Positions 33,797 to 44,865 of a stretch of DNA of 64,000 bases are shown one piece after another. The notes beneath the pieces were generated by a model, which was not told the origin of the DNA, searched no databases, and saw only the letters and a list, made by a program, of their open reading frames with translations. Position 1 is the first letter of the stretch. Every line of letters starts with the position of its first letter. Source of the DNA: Phytoseiulus persimilis (lineage: Eukaryota > Arthropoda > Arachnida > Mesostigmata > Phytoseiidae); NCBI GenBank assembly GCA_037576195.1, contig CM075103.1, positions 11,160,001 to 11,224,000 on the forward strand, written 5' to 3'. The position numbers and the translations under genes are program-made.

Positions 33797-34501
33797 CTAC
33801 GGTGAAATTCGTAAATAGGGAATTTCCGCGGTGAGATTTTTTCGGTCCATCGCGTTCCGCATTCCCATTAAAACATAAAGCATCATTCCTGAGATCGCGA
33901 CCAGCAGAAGAACCACAAAGAGTAGTAAAGCCAACATGACAATCAGAGGGCCTCTGATCCGGACTCGAAGAATTCGATCTACGTTCTCGGCTACGAATGA
34001 AGAACCGTCATGTGGTGTGCATTGTGCAGAGTAATGGGGTGGAGTTCGAGGCGGGGACAAAGTAGCGGAAAGCGCACTTTGATCACTTTCTTGATTCATA
34101 GCTTCTTCAAGAGAAGAGGCATTCGGGGCGAACGACACTTTCCGTTTAGGAGTCGAGGGAGGCTCCATCTCATCAATGGGCTTCTGAGGCACTGGAATTG
34201 GCTGTGAAATCGCAATCGGCGGACTATCCACATCCGTTGACACACTCCGCTCCTGCCGAAGAAGAGAAGTATGTTGAAGTTGGTCCTGTCAATGAGAATT
34301 CGCTCCGAAACGCCGGACATGGGAGATGGAATGACAGACACTCACTCTCGCGCAAGTACCTGTTGATGTACCAATGCCGGGCGACGTATTGCTGGAGAAA
34401 ACTGATAACTCTGCAGCCTCGCCAGAGTTGTTCGGTCCGCAGTGTGCGTCTTTGGGACGAACCCCACTCGCTTCCTGATCCCCATCCAGACTCAGGGTCA
34501 T
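33797..34501 (-). CDS. Two-exon single-pass membrane protein, 203 aa
   Basis: Exon 1 (34,346-34,501) starts at a true ATG and encodes 52 polar residues (MTLSLDGDQEASGVRPKD onward). Exon 2 (33,797-34,252) encodes 151 residues; donor AGA|GTGAGT and acceptor TTCTTCGGCAG join in phase 0 across a 93-base intron. The long N-terminal part is Ser/Pro/Thr-rich and probably disordered, with a basic PKRKVSFAP patch. Near the C-terminus a strong membrane segment (LIVMLALLLFVVLLLVAISG) follows RVRIRGP and is followed by about 26 residues. There is no signal peptide, so a type II or tail-proximal single-pass topology is likely; positive charge just before the segment favours a cytosolic N-terminus. No family is recognised. 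Confidence 0.6.
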
Positions 34502-35694
34502 GGCAAAGGCTTTCGGATCGTTGCCACAACGCTTCTGGAGTAATCTGCGATTTTATCCGGCACTGAAGTTCTGCGAAACAGTTCCTCCGCATGGTGCTCT
34601 CATGATGAGAACTGAGCAATCTCTTCCTCTATGCAGACATCGAAAACAGAGAGGAACTTACGAGTCGCCAACAGATACGGGACCCATTTCTTGGGCCAGC
34701 TCTCAATGTTCCTGACCGCTAGCCCGATACACGGTGACAAGACATGGCGACAATGGTGGCAACGGAGTCAACGTCATGACAAAATGTGAAAGTGTCAGCG
34801 CGCCGAATTCAAAAGACCGTCCCAGCTGCACACAGCTTTACATGAGACGCAATCTGATCCTAGAGGGAGGTCCACGTGGATGGAATCATTCCTCCCAAAC
34901 GATGATCCCAATCTTCTCTCAGATCACTGTTCCAAGCACGCTGGGAATAGATTTGATTGAAGGACTCATAGCCATCAAAAAAACGGCGGAGCGTCGTGTG
35001 TCTAATTGTTCACGAGAACCATCAGTCCCTTTGAGCCACGAACTGAGCACAGCAACGAACGCCCTGCCGGGTCACATTGTTTCTCAACATGGCAGTCGGC
35101 TGCTTCCGTTTCCAACAAACTCGACATCCTCCGTGACGTTGGTCTCTGAAATGAGGTTTCTGCTCCAGCACAGTCAACAAAATGCGGCTCTGCGTAGGGA
35201 CCATACTCTGTGTGAAATCGTTTTGATATCATCAGAAATTTCCCCGCGTCCGTCTGATCGCTTGACTGGCGGTATCCGTCGGACAGCTGGTTTGAACGAC
35301 ATTCTGTGTTGGAAGAATGATAAATGCTGCCAAATAGACTAACAATGAAGGAGTGCGAGCACTAATCCCTGAACGGTCGAGTCGAGGAAAAGCGTTTCCC
35401 GTTGTCCGACCTCGGAACCGGATGGAATCACGGGAAATTCCAACTCATTTGCTTCTCGGAGCGTCTTGAAGAGGCTGAGTGATTTCTCCGTCAGACGCAG
35501 GATTGTCGTTGTGACCGTTCTGGCTGAAAACTTGGGGAAATTGAAGGCTCCCCCCTTTGAATTCTTTATGCGGCTCCCATCAGCCCGTATTGTTCATGAA
35601 ACCCTTTCAGACTGCGATCAGCTAGAGGACAGGTGTTGCAGGGCGTCCAAACTTCCGCCAAGCTCACCGAGCGTGTCGTTTCCCACAGATGCAG
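34502..35694. other. Region upstream of the membrane-protein gene
   Basis: A 202-codon plus frame (34,734-35,342) starts at GTG, lacks any domain and is opposed by equally plausible minus frames. I do not call it a gene. Confidence 0.3.
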
Positions 35695-36103
35695 TCACCC
35701 GGGTGAGAGCATCTGACGGATATATCTCCCGGCGGTTTCATTATTCACAGTGATGAGGGTACGAGGAAGGTCGAAACGTCCAAAATCGAGAGTCCTCAGC
35801 TGCTCCCCCTGTTGACTCATCAGTCTCTCGGCCGTGTTTCCATCTTGAGCCTTCGTCCTCATTGCAGCTCTGAGCATGCGTTGAGTTGGTGGCATCTTCG
35901 GCCACATCTGCTCCTCTCGGGTGAAAAAAAGCGCGGTCATCCTCGTGCGTAATCCTTCCAGCTATGAATTGCAAAAAAAAAACGAGTATGGAGCAAAAGA
36001 AGAGAGGGTGAGTTCCTGACCTACGATGACCACCCTGTATAGTTTCGGTATAAATCGGACATGGATTCGGAGCGACGTTCGTCGTGATCGGCTCGGGATA
36101 CAT
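35695..36103 (-). CDS. Candidate two-exon protein, 109 aa
   Basis: Exon 1 (36,034-36,103) starts with ATG and encodes MYPEPITTNVAPNPCPIYTE and three more residues, Pro/Thr-rich. A GTGGTC donor and a long T-rich acceptor tract (CTGGAAG) join in phase 1 to exon 2 (35,695-35,954). Exon 2 encodes a basic, Met/Arg-rich segment (MPPTQRMLRAAMRTKAQDGN) and ends LITVNNETAGRYIRQMLSPG. The frame used for exon 2 is a choice between two open frames, made on composition. There is no signal peptide or known domain. It lies 1.2 kb upstream of the membrane-protein gene on the same strand. Confidence 0.33.
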
Positions 36104-38772
36104 CAATGTGAATTAATCGGACTCAAGGAAGACTGGAGAAAGGAAGATTAGCGATGCGAAATATTCCTCTAAGAGATGACCTCTCCCATAATCTCGACTC
36201 TACTCATTGCGGGGGAGCGAGAGAAGTATTACCTCAGCTTTCGACTCATTTCAATCTTCAAGGATGCTGCTCGACTGCCGTTTTGCTGGGGACAGCCCTC
36301 CGAAATCGCCTACAAACTGTGCTGGGCTCAATGACCCAGTGACACATCCAGTCAACCGCGACGCTTGTTCCGATCCTGTGAGCAGGAAAAAGCCGCGAAA
36401 GCGTCGAGACCAGTCCAGGTTTCGTTGGTGATTCATCGGCCGAGAGATTCTCGTTTTGTACCATATCACCACGCGGAGCCCACTTCGGCTCCCAGGGAGA
36501 TCGCTCATGTTTGCGAAAGAGCACTGAGAGATTGGGTCAGCGTTGATTCCCAGTGATGAGCAACTGTCATGCACCGGGCAGCCATGCCTGGCCCTCCGAG
36601 CTACGGGGTATGGAAGGGAACTCATAAACTCGGGCAGGCCCTCGGAAACTCGGAGCGCGACTTCCCGCTAACTTCGGGACTGCCTCGGGCCTCGGCGGAG
36701 CTCATCCTTCCGATGACAGCCTGCGTGATATCCGAGATCTCCTCCCAAGACCTGGACACCAATTTCCAATAGGCTACTGAGAGTGATGGAAACGAACGGA
36801 ACACAAACCGAACCTCGGGAACCCGCCCGAATTCTTCACACGTGAATAGAATATGGGAACCCGAGAAGTACCGGGCGGGATCGCGAATAGTATTCTTGCA
36901 ATCTGAAATCGGTAGCCATGAGTAGGGCTGGAAGTTTTCCGTGGGATTTACGCGATAGATTCACGGCGACCTGACGGCAGATACAACTCAGATGAATCGC
37001 AGGTGCCTCGCTATGTCGCCGCATCCGAAATACTAAGGTGCAGCCAAACGTTCAGCGTGAGCATCGAAGATCGTTGATGGGTATCCTCGTCGGATGTGAT
37101 GTGGTCCAATCTGGGTAGAGTTATTATGGTTCTCAGATCAGCTCCTAGGGAACTCTCAACACACTCAGAGGGATACATTTGATCCGCCATCTTCGATCAT
37201 GTGGCGAAACTGGCCACGGCATGAGCAAACTCTTCTCAGGCAAATTGACATTGAAGCTCTTCATTTCAGGAAGAGTCTTTCGTGCCTGTTTCAGGTCTTC
37301 AGGACGCGATTCTGTTTCTGGGACTGGGCGAATTGGATTTCTGCTGGAGTCTAGGAAATCGGGAGAGCTTCGATTCTGTGCGCTCCCGGCTTGGCGCTCC
37401 TCCAAGGGATGGAGATGCAGGTCTTAATCTGTGCCCACTCAGCCCTTTGAGGCACGTTCTGGTGCCAGGGATGTAATGAGTTTCCATTTCAGCCGAAAAA
37501 TATTCAGGGAACTTGTTTCCTTTCGCTTAGCACTGCGCGTCGACTACTATCGGGCGAGATTTCGTTACCGAGACGAGTTGAATTTCCAACCCGGACACGG
37601 ATAAAACTCAGACTCCGCTTTCGCCCTCCATCTCTAGGGCCTGTGTTAGTTTGATGGACGGATGATTCTATGCCCTACAGGAAAGTCGAAGCTCTCTCAC
37701 GTGCTCCGTACGCTTTGCTAGGGCACGATCGTCTGAGGTGCTCAGACGAAGAGATTGTCCCAACGGTGTTCACGTCTCTCAGGTTCTCGCTCTAAAGCTT
37801 GAGCGGCGGGATGTTCGCATCAGCGGAAGCTCCAACCAGGAGCATGAAAAACGGAAGTTCTCTTCCAACGCGAGAAGTCCATAAAACTCACGTACAGTGG
37901 ACCTATAGCTTCCCTCTCTTCGTGTTCGCAGAATCAAAGTCCTGTACTTTCGTTCTCTGATGCGCAGTCGCGAAGTGCTCCGTGTAGCTGTTCTTGCGGC
38001 GGTGATCCACCGTAGAGGAGAATGGCTAAACGGCGCGAAAACTCCCCTCTCAGAGTGTTTCATTCGTTGCTCAAGGCTTGGCCTGTGGTCATTCGAGAAA
38101 TCGTCGGAGAAATATCGAAAATCGCATCAGAGGTCATCTGGAGAGCCCGTTTCCGGATTAAGATGGAGTGCGGCGCTCCCAACCCTTAACAGCAGCTGCA
38201 CAGAGCAAACTGCTACGAATAAAAACGTATTTCGAAACAGTGATCGACCGTTAGCACGTCGAGAGGATGCACCACATGGCACCACATAGAATGCTGCCTT
38301 ATCGACATCGGTGCAGATCCAGGATTGGGAAAGGAATTCGAAACCGAACTCAGTCCTAATGAGTTGTTACGCAAGAGACCCGATTCGCGACGTGCCAATG
38401 AAGAATTGGAGGTTTTCCGTCGCGGCCGAGACGACCGTGACAGGGATTTGGCGCTGAATATACCTATAAACCTTGCACAGTTCTCTTGGGGTCGACCTAA
38501 TCCATCATCTTCTAGAAGGACTCGATATCGGCTACGGCTGCGCAGAGCCCAATCGAATGGACTTTCTGAGCCGGCCACTCCAGAAGGGGTTTCTAAGCTC
38601 TGGCATATGGAGTTCGTCCAGTTTGAGTCGTAGCTCCATCGACCCAGGAACACCAGCAGCCGAGACGAAGAGCTCAGCGACTGCTACGCATCTGGGGGCA
38701 TCCCCTACCAATTCTACGCCGGGGATCTTCGAGCTGATTTCTGAGTTCTCGGAGCTCCTCCTCGACTTGAGC
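36104..38772. other. Intergenic, uncertain ORFs
   Basis: A minus frame at 37,145-37,405 and plus frames at 38,325-38,633 and 38,473-38,925 have protein-like stretches (for example LIHHLLEGLDIGYG at about 38,500) but no assignable domain. Confidence 0.3.
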
Positions 38773-39174
38773 TCAATCAGCGTTCATGACCTCGGCGTAA
38801 TTGTCGTACTCGTCCTCTTTCCTCTCCGCTTCAATACTCATCGGGTTGGATTTGGATCGCTGTTGCGTTCCTTTCCTCTGATGACGCGGTGGGGTATGAT
38901 CCGGATCAACGGCGGCAAACATTGAGCGGCTCCCGGGACCCAAAATCTGGCCCGCAGGCACAGTGGCAAACGCGGGGGTTTCGCCAAACCCTGATCTGGA
39001 TGAAGTCGGGCGAGGAGATGCGCGCGACAATATTGAAAATCGATGCCGTCCTCCAGAACCGATTGCCTCTGAGGTCAAACGTCTCGAAGTGTCAGAAACG
39101 CCCCCGAAACTTACTCCATACTGGCGTGCGCCCGGGCAGTTGTCGTGCTTATCGTGCGCCGCTGGCCGCGTCAT
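38773..39174 (-). CDS. Hypothetical disordered protein ORF, 133 aa
   Basis: A true ATG at 39,174 opens 133 codons rich in Ser, Arg, Gly, Pro and acidic residues, with no hydrophobic core, ending KEDEYDNYAEVMNAD and TGA. Reading in frame through the TGA gives an immediate coiled-coil-like segment (AQVEEELRELRNQLED), so the stop may be a nonsense change in a longer coiled-coil protein or a decayed retroelement gag/ORF1. A GTAAGT donor lies 22 codons after the ATG and is another possible boundary. It could be host or transposon derived. Confidence 0.3.
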   Translation of the reverse strand: MTRPAAHDKHDNCPGARQYGVSFGGVSDTSRRLTSEAIGSGGRHRFSILSRASPRPTSSRSGFGETPAFATVPAGQILGPGSRSMFAAVDPDHTPPRHQRKGTQQRSKSNPMSIEAERKEDEYDNYAEVMNAD

Positions 39175-39424
39175 ATCTGTGGGATGAAATCAGTGAGATG
39201 AAGATGAATAAAATGATGCAGTTTCAGGCTGAATCGAGTCATTGTTCTTTGATATCAAGGAGGAGATCGCAATGTGCATTCTCGAGATGTTCGAAGGGAT
39301 GTGACATCTTCAAATTCCGAAGAGTGGATCTATTTCATTGAACGCCGCTGTAGCCCAAATGATCAACACAGCTCTTTCACACCATCAACAAATGTGATTT
39401 TCGCAAATATCCCGAAATCCCATT

Positions 39425-40498
39425 TTAGAACTCTTCAAAGGCTTCTTCGATGGCGGGGCGGGAATCTGATCGTTCACATATGAGCTCCTCCGCATCGAAT
39501 GCTTCAACCCGTTTTTCGGCAGCGTTCAGCTCTAATTGATCTTTTTCGAAAATTACGTTGTACCAATCGACGTTCTTGAACCACTGATGCTGCTTCACTT
39601 GATCCGCGCCGTTCTTTCCGGTGCCAATCCTCTCTGCTGGGTTCTTTTCGAGAAGGCCCTTCAGTAAATCCTTCGCTTCCGCGGTTATTTGAGATTCATC
39701 GAGGTCACCGAGAGGATTCCATATCAAATGTTTCACTTCCCAATATTTTTCCGGGTCGTACTCAAATGGGTAGCCTTGGTTGAGAATCTCATAGAGGGAA
39801 ATACCGAATGCCCACCAATCGACGGCGTCCGTGTAACACTCTCCCTTGAACATTTCTGGCGCGCAATAGAAATCATTTCCAGCAAAGCCGCTCAGACTCG
39901 TCGAGCCTTCCACAGCCAGCCCAAAATCGATCAATTTCAGGCGCCCCCCCTCATGGACCACACAGTTCTCCGGCCTGAAGTCACGATGAATGATGTTACA
40001 AGCATGAATGTATTCAAGGGCGCAAACCATCTGGCTCGCGAAACGAAGAACCCATTCCTCAGTGATTGGCTTAAATTCTCCAGTTGCGGGATCCACATGG
40101 GACGCTTCCATGGTGTCAAAGAAGTCGCCGTAAACTGCAAAATCCAAGTACATGAAAACGTGCTTGGGGTCCTTCCATTTACCTATTAATTTACACACGA
40201 AATCGCTGTCCATGGCGCACAGAAACTTCCTCTCCTGGATCGTTTGCTCTACATGATCGGGGAACAACACAGCTTTAGACCCAACCTTGATCGCCACGGT
40301 TTGGTCGCCTCTTCTAGCCTTGTAGACTCTGCCGAAGCTGCCCTTGCAAATAAACCCCGAAACTTCAAATTCCGCGATGTCGATTTGGTCACCCTCGAGA
40401 TCCCTCATACGAACTCGGAATTCTCCTTCCAGAGCCCCGAGTTTGTTCCAGTATTCCTGAAGTGCGGAGCTTTTTTCTTCGGGACTTTTGGGAGGCAT
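39425..40498 (-). CDS. Intronless protein kinase A-like (AGC) kinase, 357 aa
   Basis: A full-length serine/threonine kinase of the AGC group, closest in layout to the cAMP-dependent kinase catalytic subunit (about 350 residues). Starting at ATG 40,498, visible landmarks are: glycine loop CKGSFGRV at residues 51-58, VAIK Lys71, alpha-C Glu near 89, HRDFRPEN with catalytic Asp173, DFG at 191-193, CAPEM at 212-216, VDWWAFG at about 226, and an AGC tail ending in FEEF like the PKA hydrophobic motif. Oddities are a Cys replacing the first Gly of the loop, HRDFRPEN in place of YRDLKPEN, and an activation segment (GSTSLSGFAGNDFYCAPEM) lacking the usual RTWTLCGT phosphothreonine site. No introns occur, in a genome where neighbouring genes have them, so it is probably an old retrocopy under constraint. 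Substrate and regulation are unknown. Its start lies 125 bases from a Gypsy LTR. Confidence 0.88.
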   Translation of the reverse strand: MPPKSPEEKSSALQEYWNKLGALEGEFRVRMRDLEGDQIDIAEFEVSGFICKGSFGRVYKARRGDQTVAIKVGSKAVLFPDHVEQTIQERKFLCAMDSDFVCKLIGKWKDPKHVFMYLDFAVYGDFFDTMEASHVDPATGEFKPITEEWVLRFASQMVCALEYIHACNIIHRDFRPENCVVHEGGRLKLIDFGLAVEGSTSLSGFAGNDFYCAPEMFKGECYTDAVDWWAFGISLYEILNQGYPFEYDPEKYWEVKHLIWNPLGDLDESQITAEAKDLLKGLLEKNPAERIGTGKNGADQVKQHQWFKNVDWYNVIFEKDQLELNAAEKRVEAFDAEELICERSDSRPAIEEAFEEF

Positions 40499-40617
40499 CG
40501 TTTCCACTTTGGATCGACTAGCATTCGATCCGTACGAGACCTTGCCCCGGTCACCGTCGATTGAACAGCCGCGAAAACTCCGAATGTTGGGTTCGAACGG
40601 TCACTAGAACCACATGG

Positions 40618-40622
40618 CTCAG
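40618..40622 (+). repeat. Gypsy target site duplication (left)
   Basis: CTCAG, repeated at 44,866-44,870 after the 3' LTR. Confidence 0.75.
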
Positions 40623-40760
40623 TGTTCCTAAGTCGATTTGAATACTTGCGCTCTCCTGACCAAAGCGCCATCTAACGATACAATAATAAACAGTGTCATC
40701 TTGACTCCCACCTGCATCACATCTTGTGAACTCACGTACTGTAGAAATACATTACGAACT
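40623..40760 (+). repeat. 5' LTR, 138 bp
   Basis: Begins TGTTCCTAAG, ends ACATTACGAACT; contains AATAAA near 40,681. Confidence 0.88.
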
Positions 40761-42213
40761 GGTGTCAGAAGTAATCGATACTGAAGATCAACGTGAACTC
40801 ATAAAAAATGGCGATGTTTGTGAAAACGGATTCCTCCTACCACGCCCATTGCCACTTTTCGCCTTCAACAAAAGAAAGCAGTGGACAGAGTTCAAGGAAG
40901 ACTTCCTCGATTATGCTGCTTCGAATGACATCTTCGCGGAAAAACCGAATATTCAGATAGCTCATCTACGGACTGCGCTAGGGCCGCAATATAGGTCGAA
41001 GTTCCGCGCATTGAAGGTGGAAGTACCGGAAGAGGCACCACAGCAGATTGCAGCGAGGAAAGCGAGCAAACAAATCAGCAAGGAACTCGAAGCTCACATG
41101 GAAGCCTTCGCTAAAGACTACTGTGGAAAACAAAACATTGTGATCATGCGAGAACGATTCTACAATTGCAACCAGGCAGGGCTCGAGATGGAACGCTTCA
41201 TAGAGAAACTTATGGAGCTCGCGGAAGACTGTGATTTTCCAGCCGAAGCCAAAGAACAGCTCATCAGGGACAGACTCGTGCTAGGTGTGAGCAACACCAA
41301 TCTGAAAGAAAAACTTCTTCAAAGCGAAATGACGGAGCTTCAAAACGTCCTCGATCTCGTACGGCGCTTTTCAGTTGCAAGTGCTCAATCGAGCGCCACC
41401 AGAAGCCCAGTCAGCACCACGTCCGACTGTGTGTCAGACAACGAGCACAGTGTAAACAAACTCTACGGCACGAAAGCACGATATAACAAAAATGCGGAAC
41501 AAAAGTGGAACGGACGTAGGGACTGGAACACGGCTCGAAGGTGCAAATTTTGTGACAGAGAACACGCTCCAGTGAAGAAACTGTGTCCAGAACGTGACCA
41601 ACAATGCACCAAATGCAAACGTCACGGCCACTTCGCCGCTTGCTGTTCGAATGTCCGCAATTGCAACATGATTGTGGAGGACAACCCAGAGTCGGGAACA
41701 GACTCGAACAACGACGTGTTTTCGATGATCACGCAACAGCTGGGGAACCCAAAGAAAAGGAAAGTTATGGTCAACCTGAAACTGTGTCATGGAAACCGCG
41801 AGGAAGAACTGCGGATTCAGGTAGACTCTGATGCCACGGTTGATGTACTACCTCTGAACATATACCAAGCACTGCGTGAAAAGAAAGCAGTGCCGAAACT
41901 GGAAGGATCAAACACGAGACTACGAATGTACAGTGGAGATCTGACCAAGTCGGTCGGCCGATTCACGATCCACGCAGCTAACGGAGACAAGAAAATCCGA
42001 GTGACGTTCGAAGTAGTCAAGTTAAGAGAACACTCACTACTCAGTGCGGAGACATCGATAAGTCTGCAACTCATCAAACTCGGGGACAACGTTGAACTCG
42101 TGAACCAAATACGACAATCACCAGAACACAGCAATTGGCTAGAGGCGCTTGTGCAGGAATATGGAGACATACATGGAGACGATACAAATATCCCAGAATG
42201 CCACAAGGCCTAA
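40726..42213 (+). CDS. Gypsy gag-protease ORF, 495 codons
   Basis: An uninterrupted frame that begins inside the 5' LTR with GTG rather than ATG, so the real start of translation is unclear. After a capsid-like helical region it shows Cys-rich knuckles, including a canonical CCHC box (CTKCKRHGHFAACC, residues about 294-307). A retropepsin-type protease follows, whose active-site triplet reads DSD (VDSDATVDVLP) where functional enzymes have DSG or DTG. It continues to LVQEYGDIHGDD just before the reverse transcriptase and stops at the deletion junction near 42,213. Confidence 0.85.
   Translation: MNSRTVEIHYELVSEVIDTEDQRELIKNGDVCENGFLLPRPLPLFAFNKRKQWTEFKEDFLDYAASNDIFAEKPNIQIAHLRTALGPQYRSKFRALKVEVPEEAPQQIAARKASKQISKELEAHMEAFAKDYCGKQNIVIMRERFYNCNQAGLEMERFIEKLMELAEDCDFPAEAKEQLIRDRLVLGVSNTNLKEKLLQSEMTELQNVLDLVRRFSVASAQSSATRSPVSTTSDCVSDNEHSVNKLYGTKARYNKNAEQKWNGRRDWNTARRCKFCDREHAPVKKLCPERDQQCTKCKRHGHFAACCSNVRNCNMIVEDNPESGTDSNNDVFSMITQQLGNPKKRKVMVNLKLCHGNREEELRIQVDSDATVDVLPLNIYQALREKKAVPKLEGSNTRLRMYSGDLTKSVGRFTIHAANGDKKIRVTFEVVKLREHSLLSAETSISLQLIKLGDNVELVNQIRQSPEHSNWLEALVQEYGDIHGDDTNIPECHKA
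40760..40771 (+). promoter_or_regulatory. Primer binding site
   Basis: TGGTGTCAGAAG directly at the LTR end, the position and TGG start expected of a tRNA primer site. The primer tRNA is not determined. Confidence 0.6.
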
Positions 42214-44629
42214 GTATATCATGGGAAATATATAAAGCCAAACAAGTGGAAGCATTGGAGAATCTCAAAGGCGTGGGAGTCATAGCCGACGACATTCTAA
42301 TACATGGTAAAACGCAAGAAGAACATCTACGACACTTGAAACAGTTCTTTCAACGATGTCGAGAAAATAATCTCAAACTCAACCGAAGCAAACTACGCTT
42401 GTGTGCAACGCAGGTGAATACATGGGACATATACTTACCCGAGGCGGACTGCGCCCAGACCCCGAAAAGATCGAAATCATACAGAAAACCCAACCACCAA
42501 GAGACAAAAAAGCCCTATTGCGTATACTAGGGTCAACGAACTATCTTTCGAAGTTCATACCAGGCTACTCAGAAATAGCAGCGCCGCTACGAACACTTCT
42601 CAAAGACAACGTGGAGTTCGCATGGTGGGACCAACAGCAGAGATCATTCGACAAATTGAAGGAATATCTGTCAAAAGCCCCGGTAATCGCGTACTTCGAC
42701 ACAAAACTTCCAATTCTCATCCAAACCGATGCGAGCCAGAGCGGAAACGGCGCGGTCCTGCTGCAAGAGGGCCGCCCAGTGGATTTCTGTAGCGCAGCAC
42801 TGAAACCGGGCGAACTGAACTGTGCCGTCGTTGAAAAAGAACTCCTAGGAATCGTGATAGCGTGCAAGAAATTCGAACATCAAATCTTCGCACATCCGAA
42901 CGTCACAGTCGAAACGGACGACCAGCCGCGGATCACTGTTTTCAAAAAACCACTACACACCGCTCCAAGCGACTCCAAAGAATGCTACTTTATCTACAAA
43001 AATACAACTTCGAACTAAGATACGTGAGAGGAAAGAGAAACTGCATAGCAGATTGGCTTAGTCGGGATACGTACAGAAAATCCCATGATACATCCAACGA
43101 AGACATTATAGTTTTCGGAACAGAGATAATGAACGTCAACGTTAGCAGGCTAACCTCAATCATAAACTCAACATTGGAGAAGATAGCGAAGGCATCAGCA
43201 ACCGACTTGGAGTGTATACAACTTCAAAGAATACTGATCGAAGGATGGCCAGCATGCAAACGATCATGCCCCAAGGATTTGGTTCCGTACTGGAAACACA
43301 AAGCAGACTTAACAACCCAAGATAATCTGATATTCAGGGGTGAAGCAGTTTTCATCCCTAAAGAACTCAGAAGAGAAATGCTATTGTTAGCACACTAGAG
43401 TCACTACAGCTTTCCATCCTCATGGAAGCGAGCCAAGCACTGCCTATACTGGCCGTCTGTGAAATCCGAGCTCAGAGAGTTCTGTGAAACATACAACACA
43501 TGTCTGTCGCACCTATCGGAACAACCAAAGGAACCGATCTTGCCGACTCCGTTGGCAACATACCCCTTTCAAATAGTCTACCAAGACATTTTCACGTGGA
43601 GAAGCAGACACTAGCTAGTAAAGGTGGATTCGTACTCCGACTACTTCGAGGTAGACAACCTAGGACAAACAGCAACCTCAGAGAAAGTCATCACGGCAAC
43701 TGAGAAACATTTGGCACGGTATGGAGCCCCGTTGAACTCCATAGCGATAATGGATCTCAATTCACATCAACCAGCTTCATTGAATTCTTGCAAGGCTGGG
43801 GCACAACGCACATCAGAAGCTCTCCGTACTTTCCCCAAGGAAACGGAAAAGCGGAAGCCGCTGTCAAAGTAGCAAAGAGACTGTTGAAAAATTGCACGAT
43901 GAGCCAAGAAAACTACCAGTACGCGTTATTGGACTTGCGAAACACTCTACAAGCCGACAATTCGAGCAGAGCACAGAAATTCTTCTCAAGGCGGCTAAGG
44001 TGCAAACTCCCATCAGTCATGGACCAACAGTACATACAAAACGAGGAACAGCTCAAAACAAACGAGAAAAAAAATCTTCGCAGAAAGAAAAATTTGATAA
44101 GTCAGCCAAAGAGCTCAAACCACTCAATCCAGGAGACGAAGTGCGAGTACAACCAACACGAGAATCAGAGCTGTGGGTCGCAGGAACGTGCACCGAAGCA
44201 GTTGGCTCGAGATCATATCTGGTCAAGCTCAGGGACGGAACGGTTGTCCGTCGCAACCGGAAACATCTGCAACTTGTCCGTCAGATGAATCTAAGGAATG
44301 CACAAGGTCCCGTTGCGTCTGAAAACGCAAAAAACGAAAAGTGTCCGCTAGACGATACCATACAGAGCCGCACTGGGGAAAAATCCAAAATGCAAAGTCG
44401 CATGGAGGAGGATGCTACAGTGCATCGGCGCAAGGAAATCGATTCCGATCATCAAGAACAGGATATCGACAGACAGAGTCATACGGAAACGCCAGACGAC
44501 CCCCACAACACAGATGAAACGACCAAGTCATCGGCAAGAAGACCACAGAAGAGGAGAAGGGACAGTCCAACTCAAGCAGTACGCAGAAGCGACAGAATAG
44601 AGAAACGACGAATGCAGATGAATGTCTAA
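42214..44629 (+). pseudogene. Gypsy pol remnant (RT end, RNase H, integrase)
   Basis: After the deletion, reading resumes in the late reverse transcriptase (VIADDILIHG, the xxDD catalytic box, near 42,280). A frameshift near 42,420 leads to thumb and connection, then RNase H (TDASQSGNGAVLLQEG, VVEKELLGI), in which the usual TDHKPL box reads TDDQPR. A further shift near 42,960 leads to LRYVRGKRNCIADWLSR, then integrase with stops and shifts (LYWPSVKSELREFCETYNTC, YFPQGNGKAEAAVKVAKRLL) and a basic C-terminal tail ending at 44,629. About the first 150 residues of reverse transcriptase are missing. Confidence 0.85.
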
Positions 44630-44715
44630 GAAAACAACAATACCATTGCCCACGTGAGACCTACGAATCCGAGACTGCCAAATATAATACATGACCAATT
44701 TCGTTGAATCAATGT

Positions 44716-44727
44716 AAGGAGGGGAGA
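44716..44727 (+). promoter_or_regulatory. Polypurine tract
   Basis: AAGGAGGGGAGA abuts the 3' LTR. Confidence 0.75.
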
Positions 44728-44865
44728 TGTTCCTAAGCCGATTTGAATACTTGCGCTCTCCTCACCAAAGCGCCATCTAACGGTACAATAATAAACAGTG
44801 TCATCTTGACCTCCCGCTGCATCACATCTTGTGAACTCACGTACTGTAGAAATACATTATGAACT
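44728..44865 (+). repeat. 3' LTR, 138 bp
   Basis: Same length as the 5' LTR, about 94% identical. Confidence 0.88.

Larger units (their letters stand above)
40623..44865 (+). mobile_element. Gypsy/Ty3 LTR retrotransposon, internally deleted
   Basis: A complete LTR-to-LTR insertion of 4,243 bases. The 138-bp LTRs (40,623-40,760 and 44,728-44,865) differ at about eight positions with no gaps. A 5-bp target duplication, CTCAG, flanks them. TGGTGTCAGAAG at 40,760-40,771 is the likely tRNA primer site, and AAGGAGGGGAGA at 44,716-44,727 the polypurine tract. Inside are gag with a CCHC knuckle, protease, RNase H and integrase, in Gypsy order. The 5' part of reverse transcriptase is deleted and later frames are broken, so it cannot move by itself. 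About 6% LTR divergence implies an insertion that is not recent. Confidence 0.9.

Noticed and set aside
35002-35232. piggyBac-like Cys-rich end on the minus strand
   Set aside because: The CRVCWKRKQPT-type spacing is only loosely similar and the neighbouring catalytic region is absent.
34734-35342. 202-codon plus-strand ORF
   Set aside because: It starts at GTG, has no domain and no supporting splice or promoter features. Length alone is not enough in this composition.
38473-38600. DIRS or tyrosine-recombinase element-like stretch LIHHLLEGLDIGYG
   Set aside because: Similarity is limited to a dozen residues, with no reverse transcriptase or recombinase motifs nearby.
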